Below, piece after piece: positions 23,480 through 34,999 of a stretch of 64,000 nucleotides of DNA. Where the stretch lies: NCBI GenBank assembly GCA_022478985.1, contig JAKSZP010009600.1, positions 20,518 to 84,517 of the forward strand, given 5' to 3'. The translations under genes were made by a program, and so were the position numbers. A model generated the notes under the pieces. That model worked only from the letters and a program-made list of their open reading frames with translations. It was not told where the DNA came from and did not search any database. Source of the stretch: Massospora cicadina (Eukaryota > Entomophthoromycota > Entomophthoromycetes > Entomophthorales > Entomophthoraceae). How positions within the stretch are numbered: the stretch's first letter is position 1; each line of letters begins with the position of its first letter.

Positions 23480-24827
23480 GCAGCGCAGGTGTTAGCAGAA
23501 TGCTATCGGAGTTTTTGTTGATTTTTGCAGAAAGAGTCGCATTGGCTTTGGCCTTCACTTTTTGTTTTCCTGATGTCGGACGAATTTTTTGCGGTGCAGA
23601 TGAGTTTGGTGCACCATCAAGCAGGTCAAAAAAAATTTTCAGTTGGGATAGGTCCCAAGTCAGTTTTGACTGGAGCTTGGGTGCAACGATTGGGTGAGAT
23701 CAGATCTCCCATCATATCCTTGGATTGAGTGGCCCGCTCAGCATGAGCTTCCCAATCTGATTGGATGATGGATTCCCAAGTTGCTTCCACCACGAAGGTC
23801 TTCATGTCCTCCTAGCATTATGAGTGTGGGATAGCGGTGGTGGCCTTGGCCGCTTCCTTGGCTGCGGCCCTGTGGGCTTGCTTGGCATTCTTCCACTCCT
23901 GCGGGGAGATAGGCTTTACCAATAGGTAGCAGCCTTGTGCTCCCCACAGGAAAGCCTCCTTGGTGCTTGCAGTTGGTTCGTAGTGCGCCTCTCCGCTGGC
24001 CATGGCTGCTGAGGGGTGCTCTTGGAATGTGACGCCCTCCTTGATGGGGCATGCATGCGCCTTATGGCTGAACGCGTCACAGTGGGTGCAAATGGGGGGC
24101 TCACTGTCCACGGTCACCCTGAATGGGTGGGTGGTATGCCCTGCGATATCAATAAAAGTGGAGTGCAGGATCTGGGTTAGGTCCTTCACGATCTCCTCAG
24201 TTGGGGTCAGAACTGCGATAGCTTTGCTGGTGCACAGGTGTGGCATCAGCGTGAAGCGTTGCATTTCAAAAGATTGTATTTCGCCATATATGGCGAGACC
24301 ATCTTTCAGGTGTTGTTCCAAAATGTCACATTTTACCGTAGTAGGCAAAAAGTCAAACGTGAGGAAAATTTGGTTTGATTTTGTCCATCTGGTGCATTTG
24401 GTTTCGATAACCCATTGCCCTTTGGGGAGGTCAACCACTATGCGTACCACTGCAGCCTCGTCTGCTGCTTTTTGCTTTTAAAACCTAGGTCCAACCAACT
24501 GCACAACATGGAGTGAGGTGCGACGTACACTGCGGTCAGAAAAACTTTGTGTACATCTTCACAAAATTTTTCCCATAAGGCCGTTTTTTGGATGTCCAGA
24601 TACACACAGACTCCGAATTTTACCAACGAAAGTGGCTGGGAGTGTGGCGTGTTGATGTACTGGTTGCATCGTGCTTGCCACGCAAGTATCTTTGGGGAAA
24701 TTGTGACTGCCAGTTTTTTAAGATTTTTGTCTATTCCGCTGGATTCTCCGGGGCGTTTTTGAACGTTGGAGGCCGCGGGCCTTCCACCTGCTCCTCTTAC
24801 CTTGCTTGCTCAACTGCTCCCTGACAT
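23480..24827 (-). pseudogene. LINE ORF1 with CCHC knuckle
   Basis: Nucleic-acid binding ORF1 protein. The start is inferred at the ATG at 24827, followed after five codons by a TGA. The frame then runs to 24438 (FGVCVYLDIQKTALWEKF). A frameshift near 24475, in a poly-T/A run, moves it to the frame open at 24450-23818 (VVDLPKGQWVIETKC). CTHCDAFSHKAHAC near 24085-24045 is a CCHC knuckle. A tail (KTFVVEATWESIIQSDW) continues past a stop toward ORF2. Confidence 0.75.
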
Positions 24828-24920
24828 GGGCGCAGACTAATCTCCTCTGTGAGATTATCAAACTAGATCCAGTCTTGAATTGAATAGGTTGCAATAGTGA
24901 TTGCAACGAGAAAGAAAAGT

Positions 24921-25197
24921 TCACTACCCTTTGTATTGATAATCTTATTTATCTCAATTGCTGCCAGCAATTGATGCCAAGACTTTTTATCCCAAATCCT
25001 CCCCTACCTGATCCCAATTCAAGCCTTGAGGTCACATAAATACCTTGAGGCATCATTCCAATAGAGTACCATTTCTCGCCCATCCATTTCCTAATATAGC
25101 TTATCAAGGCCTTGATGCCCTAAAAACTCACTGGAGGGCTTTGGGGCCCTGATTTAATAAGGACTGGGTTGGTGTTACTTCGCCATGTCCTGACTCA
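24921..25197 (+). repeat. Repeat W, copy 2, right part
   Basis: Matches 18055-18328 of W1 (gatgccaagactttttatccc against aatgccaagactttcctatccc; ctggagggctttggggccctgattta). It begins with the second copy of the 15-bp LINE target-site duplication (24921-24935). Confidence 0.65.
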
Positions 25198-26589
25198 TTG
25201 ATCAGTGTATCTTAAATAAAATTTAAATCCTAAATAAGTGTTTTGTCTGAATAAGATGGTCAATAACTGAACCCCCATCTTCAAATATTAACAGCCTTTG
25301 TCTACTCTTCATTCAGATAAATAGTTATATTTGTTATGGATGCGGGCAACCTTAATTGATTTAAATTCAGACCTGTCTCTTTTATAGGCAGCTTCATCCC
25401 CTAAATTATGTTATCATCCATCACATTGGGTAACTTTATTGACTTTTTCTTTAAAAAGTCTTAATTGATCCCCTAAGACTTTCAATTGTGAGTTTATGGA
25501 TAGCGTCCATAAAGTCCATCTCATTTTGAAAGGCATCCTTCTTGTTTTAAGAAATTTTCTTTGGCTCTATAAGTCTAATGCAATTTTGGGTAATAGTCTG
25601 AAATTCGTATAATCCCTTTTTCAGCTTTCCGTTTTTTATTTAATGGTAATTCATAATTTGTTCATCTTGCAATAGAAATATGGGTGAGGCTGATGTCATC
25701 AAGTAGCTCTCATTTTTTTAGCTTGAAGATTGGCTTTTTATTTTGTTGATGTAGCTTCTAGTCAATGGAGGTGTTAAAATTTGCGCCTAAGACGTCAATT
25801 TTCAACTGCATAGGTACTTACACACAAAACAACCAGGTAAGTTCTAGGACCATAACTGGAGTAACAGAAAGATAATAAAAATTTCTTATTAACAATAGGA
25901 TTAGTTTTAGCAACCTTATGAGCACACTGAAGTATCTAGTACTTACAGTGGCTACTGGCTTGCTCTTTGTACTCTTCTTTTTATATACTGACTGTAGCTT
26001 CCTTATGAAAAAATCCTTTTACACATGACCATCCTTCTCAGATAAATGCTTATCATTTAATAAGACTGAATCAGGGTTTTTTTCGACTACCAAGCAGCAC
26101 TTACAACTTAAAAAATCGAGGCATAATATCTACTTTGTGATAAAAAAGCAACTTATTATGTTTGGGTTATTTTCCATAAAATTTACAGGGTCTATTTCCA
26201 AAGAATTCCAGTGGATTCCTTGCTTATGATAGGACCCTACTGTCAGCTAATTTACCTCTGCGTCAGGGAAAAGGAGTAAAATATTATTAAGATAATAGGG
26301 ACGCCAAGGCCAACATGTTAGTGATTAATGGACAAGGGTAGATATTGTGCTACTGGGATAAGGCTTTGATTGATCTGCATAATAATATAAATTAAGTTTT
26401 ATGTCGTATAGATTATCAATAAATTTATCTGGCTTTGTAGTGACTACATATAAAGTTTTGAGACCACGCACATCCTTCATAGTAATTGATTAAACTCCTG
26501 TATCTGCATAGTAGTGTAGTTTTTAAGGCTCAAATCTATAAAAAATGATAATATCAGATGGTCAATCAAACTAATTTCAAATTTTCTCC
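25198..26589. other. Unassigned; may hold the E4 3' LTR
   Basis: AT-rich and without a reading frame. On the minus strand a purine tract agtggggagaaaatt ends near 26590 and is followed by TG, where a 3' LTR of E4 should begin. With no second copy in the window I cannot set its end. Confidence 0.35.
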
Positions 26590-26639
26590 CCACTAAACCA
26601 AACATCAGTGAACAAAAATTAATGGGGAGTCTAAGAGTT

Positions 26640-27780
26640 CCTTGATAATTTTAGCTGTAAGTCCAGCACGCTGCTGATATATTTTGAGGAACTTAACATG
26701 CACTTGGTTAGTAAGGTGACCTTTAACAGGATTCTTCAAAGTGTAGGCATCAGTAGATGTCTTCTCTATAATCTCAAAAAGGACCCTTCCATATGAGCTC
26801 TAATCTACTAGTTTATCTGAACCCATGGTTATCATAATACAGAACCGATTCTCCACAATAAATTGGGGCAAGATCTACCAGCCCTCATTATCATGCTCCC
26901 ATGATCTTACTTTTTGAGTCATGGCATAAGAGTATGCTTCTCTCTGCAGTTGAATCATGTTTGTGTCAGTTTCTCTAGATAGGTATCAGGGCTCACATTT
27001 TCTTAAGCCATTCATGAATAAAATTGGGGAATCGCCAGTTGCATCCCATAGGGTAAGACAAATGGAGAATGCCCCAAGGCTGAATGATATTTCTATCATA
27101 AGCAAAAATGGCGAGAATCAAGAGAAAGTTACAGTTGGTTACCTTACCCATAATTATATTTAGTAAACTTTCGTCAAGTTTATCTTTTTACTTGCTCCAT
27201 TGTGCTGTTAGTCTTAGGATGATAGGGTGTAAACTATACCCTGTGTATACCCATCAAGTCATTAGGTTTGTTTGTCATCCAGAAATAAATTAGTCTCTTT
27301 ATCTGTCAAATCAAACATGGGCATCCGTGGCAATAAATAAATCTTCTAAGATGAACTTTTCACATAGTCGCGGCCCCTAAATCTATGATAGCTTTCGCCT
27401 CCACCCACTTGGTAAGATAAATGGCCAAAATTTAATTTTTAAACTGTACCAAAGTATTTGTCAGAGGCTTCACCACTGTAATAGAAATGGTGTGCCAAGC
27501 AGAATTTGACTTAATTAATTGATAAGATGTGGCTTTTCTGTAAGAGCCGTCCACTTGGCATTCCTAATAACAGCGGATTGTTTCATTAACATCAAAATTA
27601 ATAGATTCCCAATAGCGATGTTGCTTTAATAGCTCAAAGTCTTCCTTAAAATGCCATGCCCCGTCACCTTGTGGGCCCCAATAATATTAGTCTGTTCTTT
27701 TGGTCAAGCTATCAAAAATTCTAATTATTAATGACTTTTTAAACCTACCATTATAAACAACATTTTTCATCATTATTTTC
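26640..27780 (-). pseudogene. E4 integrase remnant
   Basis: Motifs on the minus strand include WHTISITVVKPL, YLTKWVEAKAIIDLGAATM and HLRRFIYCHGCP, the same text as E1 and E3 integrase. The C-terminus near 26790-26680 reads LFEIIEKTSTDAYTLKNP, the GPY/F-type module. Frameshifts between blocks. Confidence 0.7.
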
Positions 27781-28504
27781 TCAATAAAAAGCTAAACTTT
27801 AACTGGTTCATTACCATTAATTTGAGTTAGCAATTTTATCAAACAAATCCTCTGTCACATCAGCCTCTAAGGCTGAGTTAGAAAGTGAGATAACCTATCG
27901 GCGTTTTGATGCTTTATGCTGGGAAAATGCTGAATTCTGTAGCAGTTGGCTTGTAACTTCAACGCCCATCAAGCTAGCTACCCTTCAGGCTTCTTCAAAT
28001 TCTGTAACCAGGGTAGAGAGGCATGGGCAGTTACCACTTTGAAATGTACTCCATGTAAGTAAACCCAAATTTGATAACATGCATAAATATTTGCCAGACA
28101 CACCATCTCTGTCACTATATAGTTTTTGTCCATGGACGTCCAACGTCCAGCTACAAAAAGGATATGGGGTGCTTAATACAATCCTTATCAGATTATGATA
28201 ACACCGTAATAACTGCGGTGAGAGAAGCGCCCATTTTAATAGTATTAGCTTATCAAAATTTGGTTATTTAATAAATGTTCTTGGTTAAGGTAAAGTCTGA
28301 GTTTGTTTTAGGCTAATTGTCAGCTCCCAGTCCATTCCCAAGATAATACTTTCTTAAAAGATGAAACAGTGGCTCCACTATTTTACAAATTTTCACTATA
28401 AACTGGCAGTAATATCCAATCATTCCTGGAAACACTTTAACGTTACACTTTCTACTCAGCTGCATTATGCTTTCAATCACTCCAACTTTACCAGATGGGT
28501 CCAC
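27780..28504 (-). pseudogene. E4 RT thumb and RNase H remnant
   Basis: The frame at 28504-28313 reads FPGMIGYYCQFIVKICKIVE, the connection motif that follows RT in Ty3 elements, then PLFHLLRKY. RNase H proper (28310-27780) is badly worn. Confidence 0.65.
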
Positions 28505-29260
28505 AAGCCATGTTTGATGATGATAAATCCAGATATTGCAGCTTTAGATATAATAAATTACACTAACACAGCTTGCTTAACAAATAAGCCCTGGCAATCT
28601 GAAAAGAATATTTTCTTTAGGTGTTGCAAATAATCATTAAACATTCAGGAAATAAACAATATTGTCATATAAAAAACTAGGACGCAGGAAATTTCTCAAT
28701 TGCCTAGGATATAGCCTTCACTTGCTGAAAGGTCGTGGGGGTGTTGCACAGCCCCTGCTGCATTCTATTAGGTCAGTAGAGGCTTTGGGCCGTTTATCAT
28801 AGCCCATTTTTTTTCCTCCTTGGGCAGCTCTATCTGCCAGTAGGCAGAAATTAAATTAGGACTAAAATATTGCTCGCTGCCCACGCGGTCTAGAGCATCA
28901 TCAATCCATGGTAAAGGATAGTAATCTTTTTTTAATGTTGTTCAACTTCATGTAATCAATTAAAATGTTATTAGACCCGTCCTTCTTTTTAAAAATAAAA
29001 TTGGAAAAGCCCAGGGACACTAGGAGGGCACCAGCATTCTGTATTGCACTAGCTAATAATTTTAGCATCAATGACTTCATTTTCTACCTTTGAACTTCTA
29101 ATGGATAGGAGGCGAAATGGAAGATGGATTCCAGTAAAGATCTGATATAGCACACCATGTTCACACCTCAGATCATAATCGTCATTAGCAAAAATAGTAC
29201 TATAACTTTCAAATAGGGCAACGCTTAGTCCTTTTTAATCTTCTGTCAACCCCAAAAGAC
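28480..29260 (-). pseudogene. E4 reverse transcriptase
   Basis: Reading down from 29260: a worn N-terminus, then VSLGFSNFIFKKKDGSNNIL, YYPLPWIDDALDRVG, EQYFSPNLISAYWQIELPK and MQQGLCNTPTTFQQV, the regular Ty3 RT series. The catalytic box is not recognisable. Several frameshifts and stops. Confidence 0.75.
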
Positions 29261-29411
29261 CTTCTCAAGGCATTTGAGAACAAATTAATTGACACTTGTT
29301 ACCCTCAAGCACAAGTTCATCTAATCTCCATATTCATGGATAATGAATGCATTCTCAACGGTTCCATAGAATCTTCTAATTAAAATTAAGACTAGGCTTC
29401 CAATATTGGTG

Positions 29412-30522
29412 TGTAACAAACCAGTGAAATCCCAGAATGCTAGTGGCATAGAAGCCCTAATGACTTCAATGAAGTATTTTAATATGATTCTTGTGAGGGA
29501 ATTAAAAGTTAAACACATACCAAAGGCTCCATAACAAACTCAGATGGATGCAATGGGGGCAACCTCAGATATTTCTGGGGTAACTCTCATGGTAAGAGCG
29601 GAATTGAGGATGACTAATCCTCATGGGTTTGCAGTTGTTGGCCTTTGGGTTCAGTTTCATGATTATAAGGTTTAGTTAGTATATAGTTTTCATATTTTTA
29701 GTGAAAATTGTTGAACCACGGAAAATGAGAATTAGGCTTATGAATCTTATCAACTTGCCTCAATTTAAACACATGATGATCTCGACATCGTCATGCAGTT
29801 GTTGGGGTGTTTTGTTTGCCACATGTTGTCAGAAAAGTCATTAAAACACCGAATCAGTTTACTAATATGAACTGAGGCAAATTGCCTTGAGGAGCAATGC
29901 TCTGAAAATCTGGTGCATGGGTTTTACCTCCAGATTGCAAAAATGGGCGATCATTGCCCACAAATGACTCAGCAAACTTAAAGGAATAATGGCCTCGCCT
30001 CATCCAGTTTTCACTGACTCAGTGGTGGGATGGCGAGGTGAATTGAATTTTTAATGATGGCTATCCCTAGTGAAGAATTGCACAACTTTTGGTTGGCCAT
30101 ATTTTGCTAGAACAGTGGTGGGTTGGTGAATTAGATCTGATGGATCAAGGAGTCCTTCTTAGATGTCAGATTATAGAAGCAAATCAGGAGCATAATCTCT
30201 GATGACCTTGGCTAGCAAATGTGAGCTTCTGAATTGATGGATCAGAGTGCCCACTCAAAGATCATCAGTCCCAGAACAATGATAATGGCGTTTTTGGCTG
30301 GGTTAAAGCGAAAGATTTTTCCAAAAAAGGTCAGTGGTGTCCGTATAGAGGGTTTTTGAACTAAACTCTTTATTTAAACTTAGAACAAAGAATGAAATTA
30401 AAACTGACTTTGGAGGGTCGGTTGTCTTTTATACTTAATAGTGGAGAAAGAGTTTGGGGGATGGAATAAACTGAACTATCTGACATGCTTGTGATGATTA
30501 GCCTGGGTTTAAGGGTGTTACA
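29412..30522 (-). repeat. LTR-like repeat X1
   Basis: 1111 bp, plus-strand ends TGTAACAA and GTGTTACA. Aligns with X2 (58784-59888, 1105 bp) over its whole length, for example tgcaatgggggcaacc, ttctggggtaac and cagttgttggggcgtttt-like blocks. The bases next to both copies on the low side share TGGAARCCYAGTCTTA (minus strand), which looks like a primer-binding site. Confidence 0.65.
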
Positions 30523-31390
30523 ATTGGATCTGCCCAACCATCTGGATATCCTAAATTTATACCTTTACTTTTATAATATAACTTATAAGAAGATCGTGGA
30601 TTTGAGTTATTAGTAGTTAATGAATCCCGCAGCCCAAGCCTTTATATGTAGAATTTTAAATTATCAAATTCTACTCTGCAGATTCATAATACACCAATGG
30701 CAAATCCTTGTCCATAACATCTATTGGCTTCCGATCCTGTGGCCTTGATACTATTATCAAATCCTTTTTTTAGTACTAGATGGTCTTATCAAATCCTTTT
30801 AGTTCAACAGATTCACTTCATGTCACCTCACCGTACCAGCATAAAACATTGGTAATAGGGTCATTAGTAATTATAGGGCTATCCGCCATTAGTTCAATAA
30901 TTTGAGGGATATCTCTTTTGAAAATAGATTCTGAGCTCTATTTTCATTTTAATTGACACAATTCAGATACCTCACTTTTTTATTAATTTTGGGATGTTGC
31001 TTGGTACCAATAGAAGCTTTAATGAGATCTCAGGTATACTGAGCATATTTGAGGAGGAGTATCAATGGTAAGGGGATTTTTTTAAAGACCGAGCTTTATA
31101 AGCCTAATATAAGCAAGACTTGTAAGATCCCGTGAGTCTCTAGCAGTATCTGGTACTAAAGGATGCTTACTTTTGCTACTACAAAAGCCCTATTTTAGTA
31201 TATGCTGTTTTGGTCTATCTTGGTAAAAAATTACGGTCTTCAAATAGTCCTTTGTAAGTATAGGTGTATAACCTGTGCTCTGAAAACATGACGCTGCTGC
31301 ACCAATATTCACAGAGGGGTTGTTAATATACTTACTTATGAGGTTTTAAAAGCTCTGACAATGTAATTTCTGGATCATAAATGGTGTACT
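30523..31390. other. Unassigned segment between X1 and E2
   Basis: No clear gene. The last 64 bases (31327-31390) match 59889-59948, the left side of repeat Y2, so they are the left flank of the E2 insertion. The rest (30523-31326) has no counterpart in Y2 and may be another insertion or worn pol. A 17-bp insertion with direct repeats lies at 30754-30800. Confidence 0.4.
30754..30800 (-). repeat. 17-bp insert flanked by 15-bp direct repeats
   Basis: TTATCAAATCCTTTT at 30754-30768 is repeated at 30786-30800. Between them lies TTTAGTACTAGATGGTC (30769-30785). The same 17 bases occur in the insert at 57114-57143, also flanked by direct repeats. Confidence 0.85.
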
Positions 31391-32762
31391 TGTCATGGAA
31401 AAGGCAGAATTAGTTTAGACCGGCCTGCCAGTTAGGATGTGTAAGCACCCAAAAGCAAGCCAGAATGCCAGAGGCATTTCTGACTGGATGGTTTGATATG
31501 GAGCTGAGCATTGGAAAATGATGAGACGTTGGTGCAAAACATGGTGAGAATGATCCCAACGACAAACCACGCAGAACCCACTCCTGACCCAGAGGGTCTT
31601 GCTGCAGGGGGTGGAATCACTGTGATAGTCTCGATAAGATCCTCAGTATATGGTGCCATTTCAACAGGGGTGGCAAGGAGACAGATTCTCTCTTGCAACT
31701 AGTGGACATATGGCCACAAAATCCCCATGTAACGTTGCCAGAAGTTAGTGATCATGGGGTTGTAGAGCCAAAAATATCAGTCTTTCTGAACCCAATTGAT
31801 GACGGAGGGGGCCATAGTGACCAAGAGTACTGGTAGAGCCCATCTAATATATGAACTGACAGACCACGAGGGAAATGCAATCAGTGATGCGGTTGGAAGA
31901 AATAATAAAATTTGTTTAGTCTTTTGTAAAATTTTATTTATAGGAAAAAGAAGAAAATTGACCAACAATTTTCTCAGTGCTATGCAACTGATTAAATAGT
32001 GGTCAATTGGGGTAGTGACAAGTCAGGATTGGGTCCCACAATTTTGACCTAACCAGCAAATTGTTTGGGAATGGGCGGGTTTGTTCCTTAAGAATGACAT
32101 CACAAAATTTGGCGGTGGGCCAAGTCGCTATCAGTTCTATTTCAAACATCCACATAGGGTCTTGGTACATCTCTGACAGTTGGCACAACAGTTTTTAGCC
32201 TGATGAGCGACGGGAATCCCCCAAGGCCACCCCACATAGGGATGGGTCCATTTGGTTAGGAACGGGTTTGGGACACCTAACCCACCCGCGCTTGGTCACT
32301 GAACATGTTCATTCAGTCAATGGCATCACATTGGCCGCAATGCCCAAATTGCTAACAGAGGGCTTCAAACCCTCATTGATGGCGCCTGATGTTAGTTCTA
32401 TTGGCAGATTGATCAAATTTGGAACTGTCAGGCATTCTAACTGATACCTCAGTCTTCATGCCTTTCCAGCCATTTGAGATTTGGCCATCGCGCCAGATTG
32501 CCACTCAAATTAAATTTGACCAACTTCAATTTGACAACCTCGGTGCAGATTTTGCTGATTCCCCACAACAGTTCTGCCAAGGTGAGTGTGGGTAATGGGG
32601 GGTGGGATCTGAAGTGGAAGAGCTGTTACCCATCACTTATCTAATACATGAGCGAGATTTCCCTGAGTAATGAGGGGTACCACCATCCTCATTGGTGTCT
32701 TTTTACTTGGGAACGGGAAGATAGCCTGATCAAGAGCCAGGGGACGTTCCCCGGGACTTACA
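31391..32762 (-). repeat. E2 3' LTR (copy B)
   Basis: 1372 bp, about nine in ten bases matching 37231-38600 by eye. It carries the membrane-type ORF (31968-31777 then 31698-31432, broken by a stop) and the U3 coding-like stretch ending LITQGNLAHVLDK near 32635. A purine-rich ggaaaaaaagg lies just before its minus-strand start. Confidence 0.85.
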
Positions 32763-33443
32763 TTACCTTTTTTTCCAAAAGAAGAGCACCCCCACTGTGA
32801 AACTGCACCAGAGCCACATTCTTGTGTGCCTTAGGTAGCTTGATAGCCATAACCATCATGACTTACTGGGGGTCAGGGAGCCTCAGGGTGAGATATATGG
32901 AAAGCTTCAACCAAGTTCATACAATTCATGCAATCGCACGCCATGACCCAACTATTTTCATAGCCCGGATACCCTTTCCAGGCCACTAGATATTGGGTGG
33001 AATGTCACGACTTCTGCGATGCCAGGATGGCCTCTACCTTAGCTTCTTCCCCATCTTTGACGATGATCAGCTCTGGTTCCATGTGAATTGCACCCTTGAA
33101 GGGCGACAGCTGGGAAACATGGAAAATCTGGGTGCTGCTTCCAATGCGCAGGAAGCTTCATATGGAATTCCCCTTTACCCAATACCTCCTCCACTAAATG
33201 GGGGCCCAAGCGCTTACTGTTAAACTTGTGGGAAGGGGTTTTAATTCGCAAATGATGGGTATCAAGCATAACGTAGGAACCCACCATAAAATCATGACCT
33301 GGAAGGTGCTTGCAATCTGCAAACTGCTTGTAGTCATCAATGGCTTTAGCAAGGTGTTCCCATACTAAAGCTTGGGTCAATTGGATATGGGCAGCATGGT
33401 CCGCAGCAGCTTGAACCTCAGGCCACAGGCACAGCCCAACCAA
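32763..33443 (-). pseudogene. E2 integrase C-terminus and chromodomain
   Basis: 33443-33039 reads CKHLPGHDFMVGSYVMLDTH and TPSHKFNSKRLGPHLVEEVL, the integrase C-terminal barrel of chromoviruses. After it comes a chromodomain near 33060-32900: EAKVEAILASQKS, stop, QYLVAWKGYPGYENSW and LVEAFHISHP, with the aromatic residues of the histone-binding cage. A short tail (AIKLPKAHKNVALVQFHSGG) ends in the first bases of the 3' LTR. Chromodomains steer integration to marked chromatin. Confidence 0.8.
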
Positions 33444-34425
33444 AAATGAAGGATTATAACTAACATTGCTTCATAAGGCGAAAACTCCGTGGATGCGTGG
33501 GTCCCATTATTATAAGCAAATTGAGTGAGAGGAAAGTCACTGGCCCAAGTATCCTGCGCTGCTGCAGCATAGCAGTGCAGGTACTGTTCAGGGACTTGAT
33601 TAACCCTCTCAGTCTATCTTTCATACTGAGGGTGATATGCCGTGGATCGACAGGAGGATATTTTCAGGATTGATAGGAGTTCACTCCAAAACCGCGCGGT
33701 AAACTGTGAACCCAAGGCACTGATAATCTCCTGGGAAGACCAAACATCAAAAACACATGGCATATGAAAAGGTGGGAAGTTTCTTCCAACATAATTGTGG
33801 AAGTACACAGGATAAAAAGGGAAAATTTTGTGAAATAATCCACCACTACCATCACCACTGTGAACCCGTTAGAACAGGGGAGTTCAACAAAAAAAGTCCA
33901 CGGACAACGAGGTCCATGGACCTTCTGCCTGCTATAAGGGGTGCAGGAGGCCATTCTTGCTGGAGAAATCTGACTTGGCCCTAGTGCAAGTAACACAATT
34001 GGCGATCCAAGCTGGGACCTCTTTGGTCAGTCCTGACCAATTAAAGGTTTGCTTGATCAGATTGATGCATAGCTTGTTACTGGGATGTATGACTGTGGGG
34101 GGATCATGATGTGTGTAGAATACCTCCGATTGGTAGGAGGGGGAACCCAAATGTGAGAACGAAAAATAAATGAGTCCCTCTTCTAAGGAGTATAGGGAGT
34201 GTTTGTGACTCGAGCAAACCAACTGCTTGACCAACTCCACGCCTTCAGGGCAGGCCATTTGACTGGCTAAAACCTGAGCCAATAATGGGGCATTGGGAGC
34301 CAATGCGATGGAGGAAACAATGGGAGGGACAATCAACAGAATCTGAGTGGCAGGGATCACGGTAACAAGATCCAACTCCTCAGTTCTGAGGGATAGTGGG
34401 TGGTACTACAGCTTAGGAAATCAGG
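33444..34425 (-). pseudogene. E2 integrase, zinc and core domains
   Basis: 34375-33932 holds the zinc domain (HHDPPTVIHPSNKL, then WIANCVTCTRAKSDF). The core is in another frame at 33996-33614: DFFVELP-like and VVMVVVDYFTKFSLF (first acidic residue), then ALGSQFTARFWSELL and SCRSTAYHPQYE. A frameshift joins the two blocks. It catalyses integration in intact relatives. Confidence 0.8.
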
Positions 34426-34995
34426 AAGTACATTGAGCGCATCTTTTATGAGTTTGTATCTGAAGTTAAAACCGCACAGGTCCTGATAGGTTCAGGCCTG
34501 CCAATGCGCCAATTTTTGGGGCTTGTGGATTTAAAAAAAGGCCTGGTGATCCATGCGGACTGTTAATTCATGGCAGGCACCCTGAAAAAGCTACTGTCAA
34601 TGAGTTAATGCCCATTCAACAGCTGCCAATTATTTGTCATAGATGGCCCAAGGCTGCTCCATGGCTGTGAATTTTCAGAAAAAGTAAGCGACCAGATGTT
34701 CAAGACCATCGTGATCCTGAAGCAACACCGCTCCCACCACTACCTATGAGACATCGCATGTAACAATATATGGTTTGGTGGGATTGGCATGTTTCAAGAT
34801 AGGTGGAGACATGAACACCTCCTTGATCAATTCGAACGCCTGCTGATAGTTGAGCGTCCAACAAAATGATACATTTTTCCCAGTAAGGGGTGAAGTGGTG
34901 CAACCAACTGGGAAAGTGCTGGGGAAATTTTTTTTAGAAAGATGATAGTTCCCAAGAAACTCCGAAGTTGTTTCTGTGTAGTTGGAGTTGGCCAT
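34426..34995 (-). pseudogene. E2 RT thumb and RNase H
   Basis: 34995-34744 reads SEFLGNYHLSKKNFPST, a worn FLGFANFYRRFI motif, then YQQAFELIKEVFMSPPILKH and KPYIVTCDVS, the start of RNase H with its first Asp kept. The following VVGAVLLQDHD-like stretch is in another frame. C-terminal RNase H is worn. Confidence 0.7.
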
Positions 34996-34999
34996 TATC

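Larger units (their letters stand above)
19649..24920 (-). mobile_element. LINE (non-LTR retrotransposon), nearly full length
   Basis: A minus-strand element with ORF1 (CCHC knuckle) and ORF2 (APE endonuclease, RT, C-terminal CCHC). It is bounded by a perfect 15-bp target-site duplication. At its 3' end AATAAA (19661-19666 on the plus strand as tttatt) lies a few bases from the boundary. It has few disabling changes for this window, so I infer it is among the youngest insertions. Its clade is unresolved; the domain layout fits Tad1- or L1-like elements. Confidence 0.85.
26590..29411 (-). mobile_element. Ty3 pol remnant E4
   Basis: Minus-strand RT, RNase H and integrase in order; no gag or protease. 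RT begins about 150-200 bases below LTR-like repeat X1, so gag and protease were deleted or X1 sits there by insertion. Its integrase C-terminus matches E1 and E3, placing it in that chromodomain-free family. Confidence 0.7.

Noticed and set aside
23738..24104. Proline/arginine-rich ORFs overlapping LINE ORF1
   Set aside because: Out-of-frame readings of the CCHC-containing ORF1; no motif of their own.
29412..30522. X1 as an ordinary 5' LTR of an intact E4
   Set aside because: E4 has no gag or protease, its RT starts within about 200 bases of X1, and a different TG-starting end follows its pol near 26590.
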